DNA of 64,000 nt, from assembly GCF_040581485.1 (NCBI RefSeq), contig NC_090132.1:13398146-13462145 (forward strand), read 5' to 3'. How positions within the stretch are numbered: the stretch's first letter is position 1; every line of letters begins with the position of its first letter. A model generated the notes under the pieces. The model was not told where the DNA came from. It was given only the letters and a program-made list of their open reading frames with translations, and did not search any database. Positions 1 to 9,997 of the stretch are shown here, piece by piece. The translations under genes were made by a program, and so were the position numbers. Source of the DNA: Linepithema humile (taxonomy: Eukaryota > Arthropoda > Insecta > Hymenoptera > Formicidae).

Positions 1-1873
1 GTTTCTCGTCTTACGATTTTGGAATCAGTGTTATACCAATGCACAAAAGAGACAAAGTTACCTCGTTGTTTTATCCTGTAGATGATATGTATTTACAGAT
101 AAGAATTACATTAGGAATAGAGAGGTTGGTACGACCTGTTATGGTAGTAGAAAAAGGATCCATAGTGTGCCAAGAATATTACAATGATATTATGAACGAC
201 AAAGAAGTGCTTAATGACTTTTACTTATTCATGCAGAAATATCCGCATGTTGTAGAATTTATTGACGTCGAACAAAGTTTGTATTCAAATATATGTCCAA
301 GCGTAGAAAAGTTTTATTCTATGAACAATAACGATAAATTAAAAATAAATTATATAGATTTATCGTCATTATCAAAAGTAAGTCATTTAACATCTTATCT
401 AACCGATATAGGGAGAATGGCAGGAGCAAGAGTTACATTGGGAGACGCTCAACAGAAGCATACGTTATCAGGAATGTCTAGAGACAACTTCAATAAATTT
501 GATAATACATTGAATTTATCTCTTCCGTTTGAAATTCCGTGTATAACCAACGATACTTTGCAGCTTTCAAATTTAATCCACAGAGGATTTGGAGTTCATC
601 TAATGGTAGCTGTTATGTCATGGAAAGCTATGAATTTGGAAGATTCTATCATATTAAGCTCGAGTTGTTACAAATCGGAAAATTAAGCGTGATTTCAACC
701 ACAAAGTATAGATCAGAAGTCCCTGTTCTAGGTTTAAATTCCCCTCTTCCTTCAAGATTGATTCATTCTCACAAGAAACTTGAAGCAACCGGGCTCCCTA
801 GGATTGGAACTATACTTGAGAAAGATGATGCTATGCACAAACATATAGATTGTAGATTTAAAAGTGCTGAAAATTTCAACATCAAGTCAAATATATCGTT
901 TGATGTGTCAGATGGATTATCTACAAATTATCCTGTTAGAGTGGAACGAATAAGGAAAGAAGGAAACAGTAATATAGTTATAAAATATCTCTTGAGTAGT
1001 TTCAGATATAAAGAGATAGGAGATAAAATGACAAACCAGGCAGCCCAAAAAGGTACTATAGGATGTATTATTGATAACAATATGTTGCCTCATACTATTA
1101 ATGGGGTAACTCCGGATATAATTATAAACAGCGTTTCTATTATATCTAGGAAAACATTTAATTTCTACAATCAGATAAAACTTACCAGTAGTTATTCTTC
1201 GAATCCTTTCGGAGACAACAAGGGAAGTATTAAACTTATAAATTATCAACCTTTGACAAATACAGGATTAGATTCTTATCATTCTCAAATAATAAATAGA
1301 TACAAGAGATATAATGATAATCTTACAGACGAGGAGTATGATGAAAAGGCATCTTGTTTGGTTGATCTATACAATCCTTATACACACGAATTGATAAAAT
1401 GTGATGGTGGAAATAAACATTTTATGGGTATAGAGTATTACCTATTACTCACTCAGATGGCTATTGAGAAAATAACAGTGAGAAACAGAGGAAAGAAGAC
1501 AAAATTACTTCAAGCACCTAGTGGAAAAAAAAGACAAGAAGGAATAAGATTCGGAGAAATGGAGGGAGACGGAATTGCGTGCCATGGAGCTTCAGATGTA
1601 TTACTCTCTTTACTATCAGATTCAGTGGAAGACAGAATTAAATCGTTTATATGTACTAGATGCGGAGATTTCGCAACTCATGAGAGTAATCCTGACTATT
1701 CTAGATGGAAGTGTACCAGATGTGAAAATTTGTGTGTGAGTTACTCTCCAGAATTGAATAAGTTTAATTTTACATATGCATGTAAAGTATTCTTACAATC
1801 TTTAAATTGCAGGGGAAAAATTATAATACCAAAAATTGTGAAAGAGAAAATATTGTATCCCGATTTTTTATAG
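1..1873 (+). pseudogene. Viral-type DNA-directed RNA polymerase subunit 2 (RPB2-like), 3' part, frameshifted
   Basis: Second-largest subunit of a multisubunit RNA polymerase, which makes viral mRNA with RPB1. The frame is open at the left window edge, so the amino end is missing. Reading frame one runs to a stop at 684-686 and contains GVHLMVAVMSWKAMNLEDSI, the RPB2 hybrid-binding signature. Around 655-670 the homology moves to another frame and continues to 1873 with KGTIGCIIDNNMLPHT, PDIIIN, RFGEMEGDGIACHGASD and a carboxy-terminal CxxC...CxxC zinc site (CTRC, CTRC). The block order and the lack of introns fit large DNA virus RPB2. One frameshift separates two otherwise well-kept halves, so I call it a pseudogene. 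A sequencing indel is the alternative. The host paralogue is unlikely because the protein is highly diverged and AT-rich. Confidence 0.9.
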
Positions 1874-1921
1874 TTTAAATAAAATATGAAATATAAATTA
1901 TTAAATTGAACTGTTTTTAGT

Positions 1922-2530
1922 ATGGAAGTTAATAAACATTTGCTAAATAATTTAATTGATATTTTATTAATAAAAACTAAAATTATAAAGGGATATAATG
2001 AGAGAGATAAACTGAGTACTATTATGTACAATAAAGATACTATTACGGATATGACTTATGAAAAAGAGAAATTGAACACGTGTTATAAAATAATTACACG
2101 TTGTAAAGATTTTGAATATATATATTATGTATTTATAGATAAAGTTACAGGCTTAAATAATTTAGAATTTGGAAAAAACGTATATCCAGAACCTATTATA
2201 TTAACATCTAAGGCAAATTTGTCAAAGAAAGATACAAAAACACACGAGTTAAATATATTTTATGAGAGAGAACTTTCGTTTAATTACATATCAAATATAG
2301 GAAATAATACGTTTATATTAATGAATAAGCAAAAAATGGAAGGAATAGTAAATTCACTAAAAAAATCAGTAAAAACGGTATTTAAAAAAGATATTGACGA
2401 TAATAAAGAGATTAAAATATTTTATACTAAAGAGAGATATAATGATATATTTGGTGTTATATACAAATCAAGTAACGGATCTATAGGAACTAATTTTACT
2501 AGAAGATTTTATAAAAATATTCGCATTTAA
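1922..2530 (+). CDS. Unknown virus-region protein, 202 aa
   Basis: Open frame starting 49 bp after the RPB2-like gene and ending 8 bp before the next one, so probably part of the same compact gene set. The product is Lys, Asn and Ile rich, with no signal peptide, membrane segment or cysteine motif. I do not recognise the family. A poor resemblance of one stretch (THELNIFYERELSFN) to the HELVPEH turn of RPB5 is not enough for a call. The frame is intact, unlike its neighbours. Confidence 0.6.
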   Translation: MEVNKHLLNNLIDILLIKTKIIKGYNERDKLSTIMYNKDTITDMTYEKEKLNTCYKIITRCKDFEYIYYVFIDKVTGLNNLEFGKNVYPEPIILTSKANLSKKDTKTHELNIFYERELSFNYISNIGNNTFILMNKQKMEGIVNSLKKSVKTVFKKDIDDNKEIKIFYTKERYNDIFGVIYKSSNGSIGTNFTRRFYKNIRI

Positions 2531-2538
2531 ATAGAATT

Positions 2539-3355
2539 ATGAAGGAATATACTTTAGAATCAGACGATAGTATTTTAATTGAAGATATTAAGATAAGCAA
2601 CATATTAAAGAAAAAAAATGATAGAAAAAAAAGAATATTTTATATCAATTCTTTTTCTGTAGATTCTGTTGACGACACATCAGATTCGGAATGTCTACAG
2701 GGAGGTTATAAATTTGATATAGTAAAGACTTTTATTAACAAAATAAAGAAAAATCCTAAGTTTAAGAAGAATTTTAAAAACTATAAGTTTGAAAGTATTA
2801 AACCTAGTGGCAAGGATATTGTAATGGCAGCTATTATCGACAGTAATTTAGTCAAAGCTAAATTGTCTCAGGAACAGTTAACTGAAAAGCATATCTCTGA
2901 ATATATATTTATATATCGTATATCCCATTGATTTTTAGAAATACAGACAATAAAAATATAATATATCTCAAACAAATCAATACAAAAGGAAAAGAATTGT
3001 GAGAAGTAAAAAGACTGTATTCAGTGAAAAAAATAGACCCATTGTTATATTCTTTAAAGTTAATTCTAACTTGAAATTTTTTAAGCCTGTAAAAAAAGAG
3101 AAAGATGACGATAAGATCGAATCTATTGATAGTACTACAGCAGTAATGGAATATATTATAGGAAGAAATTTCTTGTTGATACGAAATCCGAAGGAAAATC
3201 TAAAAATAAAATCAATCAATAATATAGTATATAAAAATGATAATTTTGAATTAAAACAGTTTAAAGACGAAAGTTATCAATTTGAAAAGATGACAATAGA
3301 AGAATTTGAAAATATCTTAGGAATGATTGTAAAACAATGTACTAAATTTCAATAG
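2539..3355 (+). pseudogene. Unknown virus-region gene broken by two frameshifts
   Basis: Three consecutive open segments in three different frames read like one gene: 2539-2931, then about 2931-2999, then about 2999-3355. Each segment has similar Lys/Asn/Ile-rich composition and takes over where the last one stops, with shifts near 2915-2930 and near 2995-3000. The first ATG at 2539 lies 8 bp after the previous stop. The product is of unknown function, with acidic and basic patches and no membrane segment. The alternative is two small separate genes, but the last piece has no ATG near its start, which favours one decayed gene. Confidence 0.5.
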
Positions 3356-3384
3356 ATTTTAATATATTTTTATTTTAAATATTT

Positions 3385-3972
3385 TTATATTTCTTTAGCT
3401 TTTTTGTTTATATTTCTTGATATTGTTAGGTCTTCATTTGAGTCTGGAAAAAAATAGATAAACATGTTATCTTCGTATTTACTTGATAATAAACATCCTA
3501 CTATATTTTTATAGTTATCATCTACAAAATATAAAAGAACATTATTAGTTATTTTATTAAAATCTTCATTAATGATTTCTTGAATTACGTTTATTTTAGG
3601 ACATCCATAGTCTACAGAAATTATAGGACCTATTCTATTATATGTATCTGTTCTTCTACATTTATAATCTGATTTTAAATATTCCATTATTTTTAATTCT
3701 GTAGCTTCTCCTTGAACATCGTATGGATTCTGTCTGTATGTCAATATATATAATGCAAGGCACGAATCATTTATATAAAAAGCTTTAAATGTTTCAATTA
3801 TATCAAATTTTTCTCTTTGATTTCGAAATTCAAACTTATAATTATTTAGTGAACTTGTACTTACAACAGTATCGTCCCAATCTAGAAAAATTACATGTTT
3901 ATAATTTTTATTAATATTCTCATTTAATATTTCTCCTATATTCTTATGACTATCAATTATCCTTAATGTCAT
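3385..3972 (-). CDS. HAD-superfamily phosphatase-like protein, 195 aa
   Basis: The amino third contains VIFLDWDDTV, a HAD motif I (DxDxT/V) in which the first Asp is the usual nucleophile. Motif II is plausibly LYILTYRQN (Thr), and LLYFVDDNYKN near residue 165 gives the acidic DD of motif IV. The length suits a small HAD phosphatase of the FCP1/NIF-like or polynucleotide 3'-phosphatase-like type. The substrate cannot be told. It is convergent with the upstream + strand gene (29 bp between the stops). The start codon lies 2 bp after the stop of the 57-aa frame at 3975-4148, which suggests co-expression. The frame looks intact. Confidence 0.65.
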   Translation of the reverse strand: MTLRIIDSHKNIGEILNENINKNYKHVIFLDWDDTVVSTSSLNNYKFEFRNQREKFDIIETFKAFYINDSCLALYILTYRQNPYDVQGEATELKIMEYLKSDYKCRRTDTYNRIGPIISVDYGCPKINVIQEIINEDFNKITNNVLLYFVDDNYKNIVGCLLSSKYEDNMFIYFFPDSNEDLTISRNINKKAKEI

Positions 3973-3974
3973 AT

Positions 3975-4148
3975 TTATTTAAGTATATTATTTTCTGATA
4001 TTTCACTTATCTTTGGAACTATCTTGTCAATTTTAATATATTCTTGTAATTTTTTTAATGAATTGTAATTGTTTCTAATATAATCTACATTATTTGAATT
4101 TGGTATATTTTTAAGTAACAAGTCTATTAATTCATTCAGTTCTTTCAT
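3975..4148 (-). CDS. Small unknown virus-region protein, 57 aa
   Basis: ATG at 4148 opens a 57-codon frame ending in TAA at 3975, two bases before the start of the HAD-like gene. The product is helical-looking, Leu/Ile/Asn/Lys rich, and begins MKELNELIDLLL. The family is not recognised. Tight packing with the next gene and typical viral-region composition support it as real. Its upstream side is only 64 bp from the LINE insertion point at 4213, so its promoter region may have been separated from it. Confidence 0.45.
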   Translation of the reverse strand: MKELNELIDLLLKNIPNSNNVDYIRNNYNSLKKLQEYIKIDKIVPKISEISENNILK

Positions 4149-4478
4149 TTAATAAAAATAAAATATACCTATATTCTAAGAGATCATTTTTTTGCAGTTA
4201 TCACATTTACATTATCACAATATTATGAATGAATAATTTATTGTTCCCCTTAGGGTTACAAGCTTTTCTTCTCGCCATACATTTCCTTACATCTATACTT
4301 AGTCTATACTTAGTCTATCCTTAATCCTATCTTAACCTAACCGCCTTTTGGAGCAGGAGCGTGAGCCATATGTGCCCACCCTCCTCCTCCCCTACCTATA
4401 CACACACACATCTCGCCTCTGGGACTTCCGTTTCCATTGCTTTGTACATCTTTTATGTCCAACTACTTCGCCCCTTCC

Positions 4479-4483
<5 letters not shown>

Positions 4484-4573
<90 letters not shown>

Positions 4574-4625
4574 CCTTTTTCTCTCTCTCTTTCCCTTTTC
4601 CTCTCTCTCTCTTTCCTTTTTTCTT
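4484..4625. repeat. (CT)n-rich microsatellite in the LINE 3' end
   Basis: Nearly pure CT dinucleotides from 4484 to about 4573 and interrupted CT/CCTTT tracts after that, just 3' of the LINE stop codon. On the element's own strand this is (GA)n. Long Ser/Leu open frames across it on the + strand are repeat artefacts. Confidence 0.9.
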
Positions 4626-7592
4626 TCATGCATCTCTCTCTCCTTCACACATTCTTTCTTCCTCCTCCATATTTCCTTCCCTTTCCTCCTTCCCCTTTCT
4701 TTCTCTCTCTATCTCTTTCATCCACCGTTCCCCTTCTCCCCCCTCTCCTAATACCCAGCCTACCGCCTCCTGCCAGCTTCCTCCTCCTTCCTTCCACTCT
4801 CTACACTCCTCCCATACGTGTTCCCATGTTTCCCTCTCTCCTCCACATAATCTGCATCTCCTTTTTTCCTCCTCCTCCCAGTACCTTCCCTCCCTTACTT
4901 CATTCCCCAACCTGAATCTTGCCACTCTCTTCCATCTGCTTTCACCCCATCCTTTTTTTAGATAATCCGGTATCCCTTCCCCTTTTACTTCCTTGTACCA
5001 TCTACTAAACCTCGATTCACTTATCTTTTCCCTTCTTTCCTTTCTCTGTTTCTCCTTGTCCCTCCTCTCTAATTCCTCATACCTCGCCTCTCCCTTCTCT
5101 TTCTTCTTCTCCACCTCCTCAATTGATATCTCCCTTTCCTCTAAGAACTTCCTCCTTTCTTCCTCCCATTCCGATCTCACTCTTCCCTCTTTGAATCTCT
5201 CTTTCATCTCCTCCCTACATTCCCTCGCTATCTCACTTCCCCTCCCCTCATCTAATCTTTTTTCAAACCCCCACGCCCTCCTTCCCGCTCTTCCCCTTAG
5301 TTTCTCCCTTTGTAGTTCCTCTCTCACCAAGTATCCTGGCGTCCTTGCCTCTACTCCCAGTACCCATCTTAAATATCTCTCCTCTGCCCTTTCCATTTCC
5401 TCTCTCTCCTTCCACCCCCATATCTCTACCCCATACCCCATCACCGTCCATACCAATTTATCAAATAACCATAACCTTCTCCCCCAATCCTTCCCGAATC
5501 TTCTTTTCCCTATCCCCCATACCTGCCCCATCACCGTTGTCGCTTTTCTCACCCTCTCCCTGATCTGTGCCCCCTGCCCTCCGTTTCTCTGTATTATGTA
5601 TCCCAGATATCTAAACTCCTTCACCTCCTCAATTATCTTCCCTTTCCATCTCCATACCTTTTTCCTCCATCTCCCTCCCCCCTTTCTAAACCTCATGATC
5701 TTCGTCTTTTCGGTGTTCAGCTCTAAATTCTTCCTGTCCAAATATCTTTCTAACCTTTCCATCATGCCCTTCATCTCCTCCTCCTCCTCTGCTATCAAAA
5801 CCATGTCGTCTGCATATGCTAAGGAGTATATCTTGCGCCCTCTTAACTTTACTCCTCCCCATTTCACTTTCCCCATTTCCTCCTCTATATCTGCTAACAT
5901 TACATTAAAGATTAGTGGGCTCAATGGGCACCCCTGCCTCACTCCTCTCGCCGTCCAAAAGTTCCCCCCCTCCTCCCCTCCTACCCTTACTTTACTTTTC
6001 GTCTCCTTCAACACCTCCTCCACTCTTTCCACCAACCCTTCCCTTACCCCTCTCTCTCTCATTGCCCCCACTAATATTCCCCTATCCACCGAGTCGAATG
6101 CTGCCTTTAAATCTATAAACAGCGCCGTCATTTTTCCTTTCTTTTTTCCCAGCTGTCTGTTCACTAAATAATTTAAAACATATATATTGTCTAATGTCCC
6201 CATCCCTTCTCTGAAACCTGTCTGACTCTGTGGTACTATTCCCTTTTCTTCCACTTCCCTCCTTAGCCTCTCTGCCAACGTTATTGTATATATCTTGTAA
6301 CATGAACTCATTAATGTCACCCCTCTGTAATCTTCCACTTTCTCTCCCTCTCCTTTCTTTCTGATCGGCACCACTACTCCCTCCTTCCATTTCTCCGGCC
6401 ATCCCTCCCCCCTCCATACCCTGTTACACCAGCTCCAGACCCACTCTTCCACTTCTTCCCCTCCATATTTCCATGCTTCTCCTGGTATCCCGTCCACTCC
6501 CATTGCCTTCCCATTTCTTAGTTTTTTTATCGCCTCCTTTATTTCCTTTCTGCTGATCTCTTCTTCCTCCTCTCCCTCCCCTCCTTTCTTCCTTTCTCCC
6601 CCCTTTACTACTTTTCCTTCTGTCCCCCCCAGTAGCCTCATGAAGTACTCTTTCCACTCCTCCATTCCTATCCCATCATTTATCCTAGTTCTTCTTTTCC
6701 TTTCTCTATTTACTATTTCCCATACCTCATTCTCCCTTTTTACTTCCCTTGCTCTTTTTTCCCATCTTTCATTTTCCTCTTTCTTTTTCCTTTCACACGT
6801 TTCCTTATATTCCTTCTTCTTCTCTTTATACTCTTTCCCTTCTCCTCCTTTTCTTCTCCATCCTCTTAACTCCCTTCTTGCCTCCTTCTTCTTTTCCTCA
6901 CATTCTCTGTCCCACCATCCCCTCCTCTTCCCCTCCTCTTTCCCCACGTCCCGCTCCACTTCCTTTATCGCCTCTTTCATCTTCCTCTCCATCCCTTCCC
7001 ATTCTACCCTCATTTCTTCTTCCCCCGATTTTAACCCTTCCATCCTTTGTTTGAACTTTTTACACCCCTCCTCATTCCATACTCCTCTCCATATTTTTCC
7101 TTTTTCCCTACTCTCGTTCCTCTTCCTTTTTTGTCTTTGTCCCTCTCCCTTAACCCATACCTCCACTGGCTGGTGGTCTGACTCTATGTTGTCTCCTATC
7201 CTTAGCCTTTTTATCTTCCCCCTCGTATCCTCATCTGCTATTACGTAGTCTATTACCGTATTCCCTTTTCCTCCTGTGAACGTGTACTCCCCCTCCTCCT
7301 CTCCCTCTATGCATCCATTCAGTATTCCCCATCCTCTTTCCTCCAAGAACTCCACCATCACCTTCCCCTCCCTATTCATCTTCCTATCCTTCGATTTCCT
7401 TCTCCTTCCCTCCCCCTTCCCTCCTCCTTCCTCTCCCTCTTTCCCTATCTCTATACCTCCTCCCTCCTCCCCTGTTCTCGCATTAAAGTCCCCCCCAATT
7501 ATTGTACTCACTTCTACCTCCTTCTCCCCTACCCACTGTTCCATGCTCTGTAACATCTCCTCCATATTCCCATTAACGTATACCCCCACCAC
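4626..7592 (-). CDS. LINE ORF2: AP-endonuclease (partial), reverse transcriptase, CCHC knuckle
   Basis: A 988-codon open frame. It begins inside an APE-type endonuclease (GGDFNART; TVIDYVIADE; IESDHQPVEVW). The reverse transcriptase follows, with GKAMGVDGIPGEAW, PIRKKGEG, QTGFREGMGTLDN, ALFIDLKAAFDSV, GVRQGCPLSPLIFN and the catalytic LAYADDMVLIAEE. Near the carboxy end CRLCGGERETWEHVWEEC gives a C-x2-C-x8-H-x4-C zinc knuckle. The order EN-RT-knuckle fits the I/R1/Jockey-like LINE group; the clade is uncertain. The frame is uninterrupted, so the copy is young apart from its missing 5' end. The coding strand is extremely purine rich, making a Glu/Arg/Lys/Gly-dominated protein. Confidence 0.93.
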   Translation of the reverse strand: MVGVYVNGNMEEMLQSMEQWVGEKEVEVSTIIGGDFNARTGEEGGGIEIGKEGEEGGGKGEGRRRKSKDRKMNREGKVMVEFLEERGWGILNGCIEGEEEGEYTFTGGKGNTVIDYVIADEDTRGKIKRLRIGDNIESDHQPVEVWVKGEGQRQKRKRNESREKGKIWRGVWNEEGCKKFKQRMEGLKSGEEEMRVEWEGMERKMKEAIKEVERDVGKEEGKRRGWWDRECEEKKKEARRELRGWRRKGGEGKEYKEKKKEYKETCERKKKEENERWEKRAREVKRENEVWEIVNRERKRRTRINDGIGMEEWKEYFMRLLGGTEGKVVKGGERKKGGEGEEEEEISRKEIKEAIKKLRNGKAMGVDGIPGEAWKYGGEEVEEWVWSWCNRVWRGEGWPEKWKEGVVVPIRKKGEGEKVEDYRGVTLMSSCYKIYTITLAERLRREVEEKGIVPQSQTGFREGMGTLDNIYVLNYLVNRQLGKKKGKMTALFIDLKAAFDSVDRGILVGAMRERGVREGLVERVEEVLKETKSKVRVGGEEGGNFWTARGVRQGCPLSPLIFNVMLADIEEEMGKVKWGGVKLRGRKIYSLAYADDMVLIAEEEEEMKGMMERLERYLDRKNLELNTEKTKIMRFRKGGGRWRKKVWRWKGKIIEEVKEFRYLGYIIQRNGGQGAQIRERVRKATTVMGQVWGIGKRRFGKDWGRRLWLFDKLVWTVMGYGVEIWGWKEREEMERAEERYLRWVLGVEARTPGYLVREELQREKLRGRAGRRAWGFEKRLDEGRGSEIARECREEMKERFKEGRVRSEWEEERRKFLEEREISIEEVEKKKEKGEARYEELERRDKEKQRKERREKISESRFSRWYKEVKGEGIPDYLKKGWGESRWKRVARFRLGNEVREGRYWEEEEKRRCRLCGGERETWEHVWEECREWKEGGGSWQEAVGWVLGEGGEGERWMKEIERERKGKEEREGNMEEEERMCEGERDA

Positions 7593-7662
7593 CCTCCTAT
7601 CACAATATTATATTAAAATAATATATTAAAATCATATTATATTTTTTTATAATATAACCATA

Positions 7663-8043
7663 TTATAATTTTTTGATTTCAAAAATGTTATTGAATAATT
7701 CTCGTATGGTTATATATCTTCTGTTTAGTAATATGTCTTCTTTTTTAACTATATTTTTTAAAATTATATAATTATCATTATAATACATGATATTTCCGTG
7801 AAGTGTATCGGATTCGAAATCGTTAAGTTGCGATAAAACATATTCTATATAATGTTTTATTTTTTCTTTATTTGCATTATAATCATTAAATGCCATTTGT
7901 CTTAAATATGTATATTTGTCAAAATTTCTTGTCAAAAGTATTGATTTAAAACGGTTTTCGTCATTCAATATTTCTCTAATAAATTTTAAATCATTAATTT
8001 TTGAATTCATTTTGGTATCAATTTTATAATTATAAAATTTCAT
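7663..8043 (-). CDS. Unknown virus-region protein, 126 aa
   Basis: Intact intronless frame starting with ATG at 8043, directly after the stop (8044-8046) of the gene upstream of it, so the pair is probably expressed together. The product is polar, with several Tyr/Asn-rich stretches and no membrane segment or cysteine cluster. No family is recognised. It lies 51 bp from the LINE's right target duplication and is not cut by it. Confidence 0.55.
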   Translation of the reverse strand: MKFYNYKIDTKMNSKINDLKFIREILNDENRFKSILLTRNFDKYTYLRQMAFNDYNANKEKIKHYIEYVLSQLNDFESDTLHGNIMYYNDNYIILKNIVKKEDILLNRRYITIRELFNNIFEIKKL

Positions 8044-8385
8044 TTATAAATTAAATAGTAATTCTGACATCATACTATAACATATATGATTTTTATTATT
8101 ATAAAGACCATTATTTCCGCATGATATATACCTATCAGATTTTGATGGATTGTGTTTTTCACAATCTAAAATATCATTGTCTCTTTTAATAAATTCTATA
8201 TCTAAATGTCTTAAGTTTTTACTAACGATAAACCATGCTCCATATTTACAGTTGATTGTAGTTAATCCAGCCTCTTCAGCTTTTTTAAATATTAGGTTAT
8301 TAACTTTCTGTCTACTTAATATGTGTGACAATAGTAATTTAAAAATTATTATGAAAAAAAATACTGTAAAGTATAAAGAAAGCAT
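8044..8385 (-). CDS. Small protein with one amino-terminal membrane segment, 113 aa
   Basis: Begins with a strongly hydrophobic stretch (LYFTVFFFIIIFKLLL, about residues 4-19), which is a signal-anchor or signal peptide. The rest is soluble-looking and contains three cysteines. This is the architecture of small virion or infected-cell membrane proteins in large DNA viruses, but I do not recognise the family. Its stop abuts the ATG of the 126-aa gene. Divergent from the + strand gene at 8410, with about 25 bp between the starts. Confidence 0.5.
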   Translation of the reverse strand: MLSLYFTVFFFIIIFKLLLSHILSRQKVNNLIFKKAEEAGLTTINCKYGAWFIVSKNLRHLDIEFIKRDNDILDCEKHNPSKSDRYISCGNNGLYNNKNHICYSMMSELLFNL

Positions 8386-8409
8386 TTATATGTTCAAATA
8401 TTAATAAAT

Positions 8410-9165
8410 ATGGAATCCGCGTGTTTACCGATATTTAATGAGATTAAAGAACAAAAATCTAATGGCTTAATGTCGTTTGTTGATGTACTTAAAATCTAAT
8501 GTGATAAACTTGTTAATAGAATGTTTGTAACAACTTACAACAATAATATATCTATACCATCATTAAATCAAAATTTTATCTTTCATGATCATAATTTACA
8601 TATATCTCCTTTTGATATAATTAAAGAACTTTCTAATATTTCGATATTGTATTTATTTTCTGATTATATGATTGATATTTTAGAGAGAAAAATAGGATAT
8701 GGTATATATTATAGTATAAAACTACAAAATAGAGCTTATTTTGAAAATATTAGAGTTATAAAACCTTTTATTGTATCTAATGATAATAAGATAAAGCAAG
8801 TAAAACTGAAAGATAGACACAAGTATCATTATTTAATTAAATTACCGGCAGTTGAGGAAGAGAATATTATAATAAAGTCTGACGGAATATTATTAAGTAG
8901 CAATATATCATTTGATAATATTATAGCTAAGAATTTATCAGATACATTTGAAATAGATGAGAATGAGATTATAAAAGAATATAATAATTATAAATCATTA
9001 AGAAGAGAAACTACAGAATCAAAACCATTTTATGTTTATGGGTGTGAAAATACAATAACTTTTAATATTTTTCATTATTTTGACATTAGTATATCTCAAT
9101 ATACTGATTTTATAGTAAAAATAATTGATATTATTTTCAATATTATAGAGGAAAGTATTTTTTAA
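8410..9165 (+). pseudogene. Unknown virus-region gene with an in-frame TAA near its 5' end
   Basis: ATG at 8410 opens a frame that meets TAA at 8497-8499 and then continues in the same frame through 8521 to the stop at 9165. The second part alone is 214 aa starting at an internal ATG (8521). The same frame and coding-like composition on both sides of the stop, and the natural spacing from the divergent gene to the left, suggest one gene of about 251 codons inactivated by a point mutation. The alternative is that 8521 is the true start. Unknown function; the carboxy part is Ile/Tyr rich with no clear membrane span. Confidence 0.5.
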
Positions 9166-9189
9166 ATTTCGATCATACATTATATATTT

Positions 9190-9856
9190 ATGATAGAAGT
9201 AACATTAGAGAGAAATTTCATAGAAATTCTAAAAAAAGCTACGATGAAATATATACAGGGTGTCTGGCAATAATCGCCCCACCGGTCATATACAGGTAGA
9301 GGAGGTCAAATCGAGTAGAAAAGTCCTTTACCATTTTTTAATTTTCATAATAAGTACTGAGTAATTAACGAAAAAAGATCGGCGAATCCGCGCGAGTAAA
9401 GCGCGCGCGGTGAGAAGGACGTCCCACTGCTACGCGATCACTAGGACACAAGGATCTAGCGTTACGCGCCGCTCGTATGTTGCCATTGTCATTTGTAGAG
9501 CGCTCCTCCCAACGCTTCATCGCGCGCCTAGTGATCGCATAGCAGTGGGATGTCCTTCTCGCTGCGCGCGCTTTACTTGCACGGATTCATCAATCTTTTT
9601 TCGTTAATTACTTAGTACTTATTACAAAAATCAAAAAATGGTAAAGGACTTTTCTACTCGATTTGACCTCCTCTACCTGTACATGACCGGTGGGGCGATT
9701 ATTGCCAGACACCCTGTATATTCGTTATTAAAGAGAAATTCTAAGACATCATATTCAGTTTCATCTATTACGATAGATAACACTACAAATCCGTTGTATT
9801 TTATATTTGTTTTTATTTTGTGTAATATTATATTATCACAGTGTTTAAATATTTAA
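9190..9856 (+). pseudogene. Small virus-region gene split by a MITE
   Basis: ATG at 9190 opens 22 codons up to 9255, where a palindromic MITE begins. Beyond the MITE a frame continues from 9719 to a stop at 9856 and includes a hydrophobic carboxy-terminal segment (LYFIFVFILCNIILS), probably a tail anchor. If the MITE and one TA duplication (9256-9718) are discounted, the two parts lie in the same frame. The gene was therefore apparently open when the transposon landed. Small membrane protein of unknown function. Confidence 0.5.
9256..9716. mobile_element. Palindromic MITE, TA target site, 461 bp
   Basis: Starts CAGGGTGTCTGGCAATAATC and ends with the reverse complement, flanked by TA on each side. 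This is the signature of Tc1/mariner-type elements. The two arms of roughly 230 bp are near-complete inverted copies of each other, with GC-rich central parts. No open frame of its own. Inserted in a small virus-region gene. Confidence 0.85.
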
Positions 9857-9992
9857 AAGTTTTATTTATAGAAAATGAAAATATATCTCTACTATTAAAT
9901 GCTTGAATATTTTCACATATTATATTAAGTTTCCTATCTGTTTCGGATAACCATTTTTCCAAGTTGTTAAAACCAAAAACGTTTCCGTTCAT
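9828..9992 (-). CDS. Small unknown virus-region protein, 54 aa
   Basis: ATG at 9992 and TAA at 9828-9830, starting MNGNVFGFNNLEKWLSETDR. It is divergent from the gene at 9998 (5 bp between the starts) and overlaps the end of the MITE-split gene by 29 bp. The tight divergent placement and viral-type composition support it; function unknown. Confidence 0.4.
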   Translation of the reverse strand: MNGNVFGFNNLEKWLSETDRKLNIICENIQAFNSRDIFSFSINKTFKYLNTVII

Positions 9993-9997
9993 TTATA

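Larger units (their letters stand above)
4227..7597 (-). mobile_element. Non-LTR retrotransposon (LINE), 5'-truncated, with 14-bp target site duplication
   Basis: The element is inserted in - orientation inside the virus-like region. The 14-base word TATCACAATATTAT occurs directly on both sides, at 4213-4226 and 7598-7611, as a target site duplication. The 3' end (left side) finishes in a short A/T-rich tail. The 5' end (right side) starts within the endonuclease domain, so the copy is 5'-truncated, as usual for target-primed integration. The 3' untranslated part contains a long (GA)n tract on the coding strand. The insertion shows that the virus-like DNA sat in a LINE-bearing genome. Confidence 0.93.

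Noticed and set aside
4348..4965. Three overlapping Ser/Leu-rich open frames on the + strand
   Set aside because: They read through the (CT)n microsatellite and the antisense of the LINE; low complexity only.
4993..7629. Several + strand open frames (Ser/Pro/Leu/Phe-rich) opposite the LINE ORF
   Set aside because: Antisense shadows of a purine-rich coding strand; no domain and no start context.
9410..9607. 65-aa Arg-rich frame
   Set aside because: Lies wholly inside the palindromic MITE.
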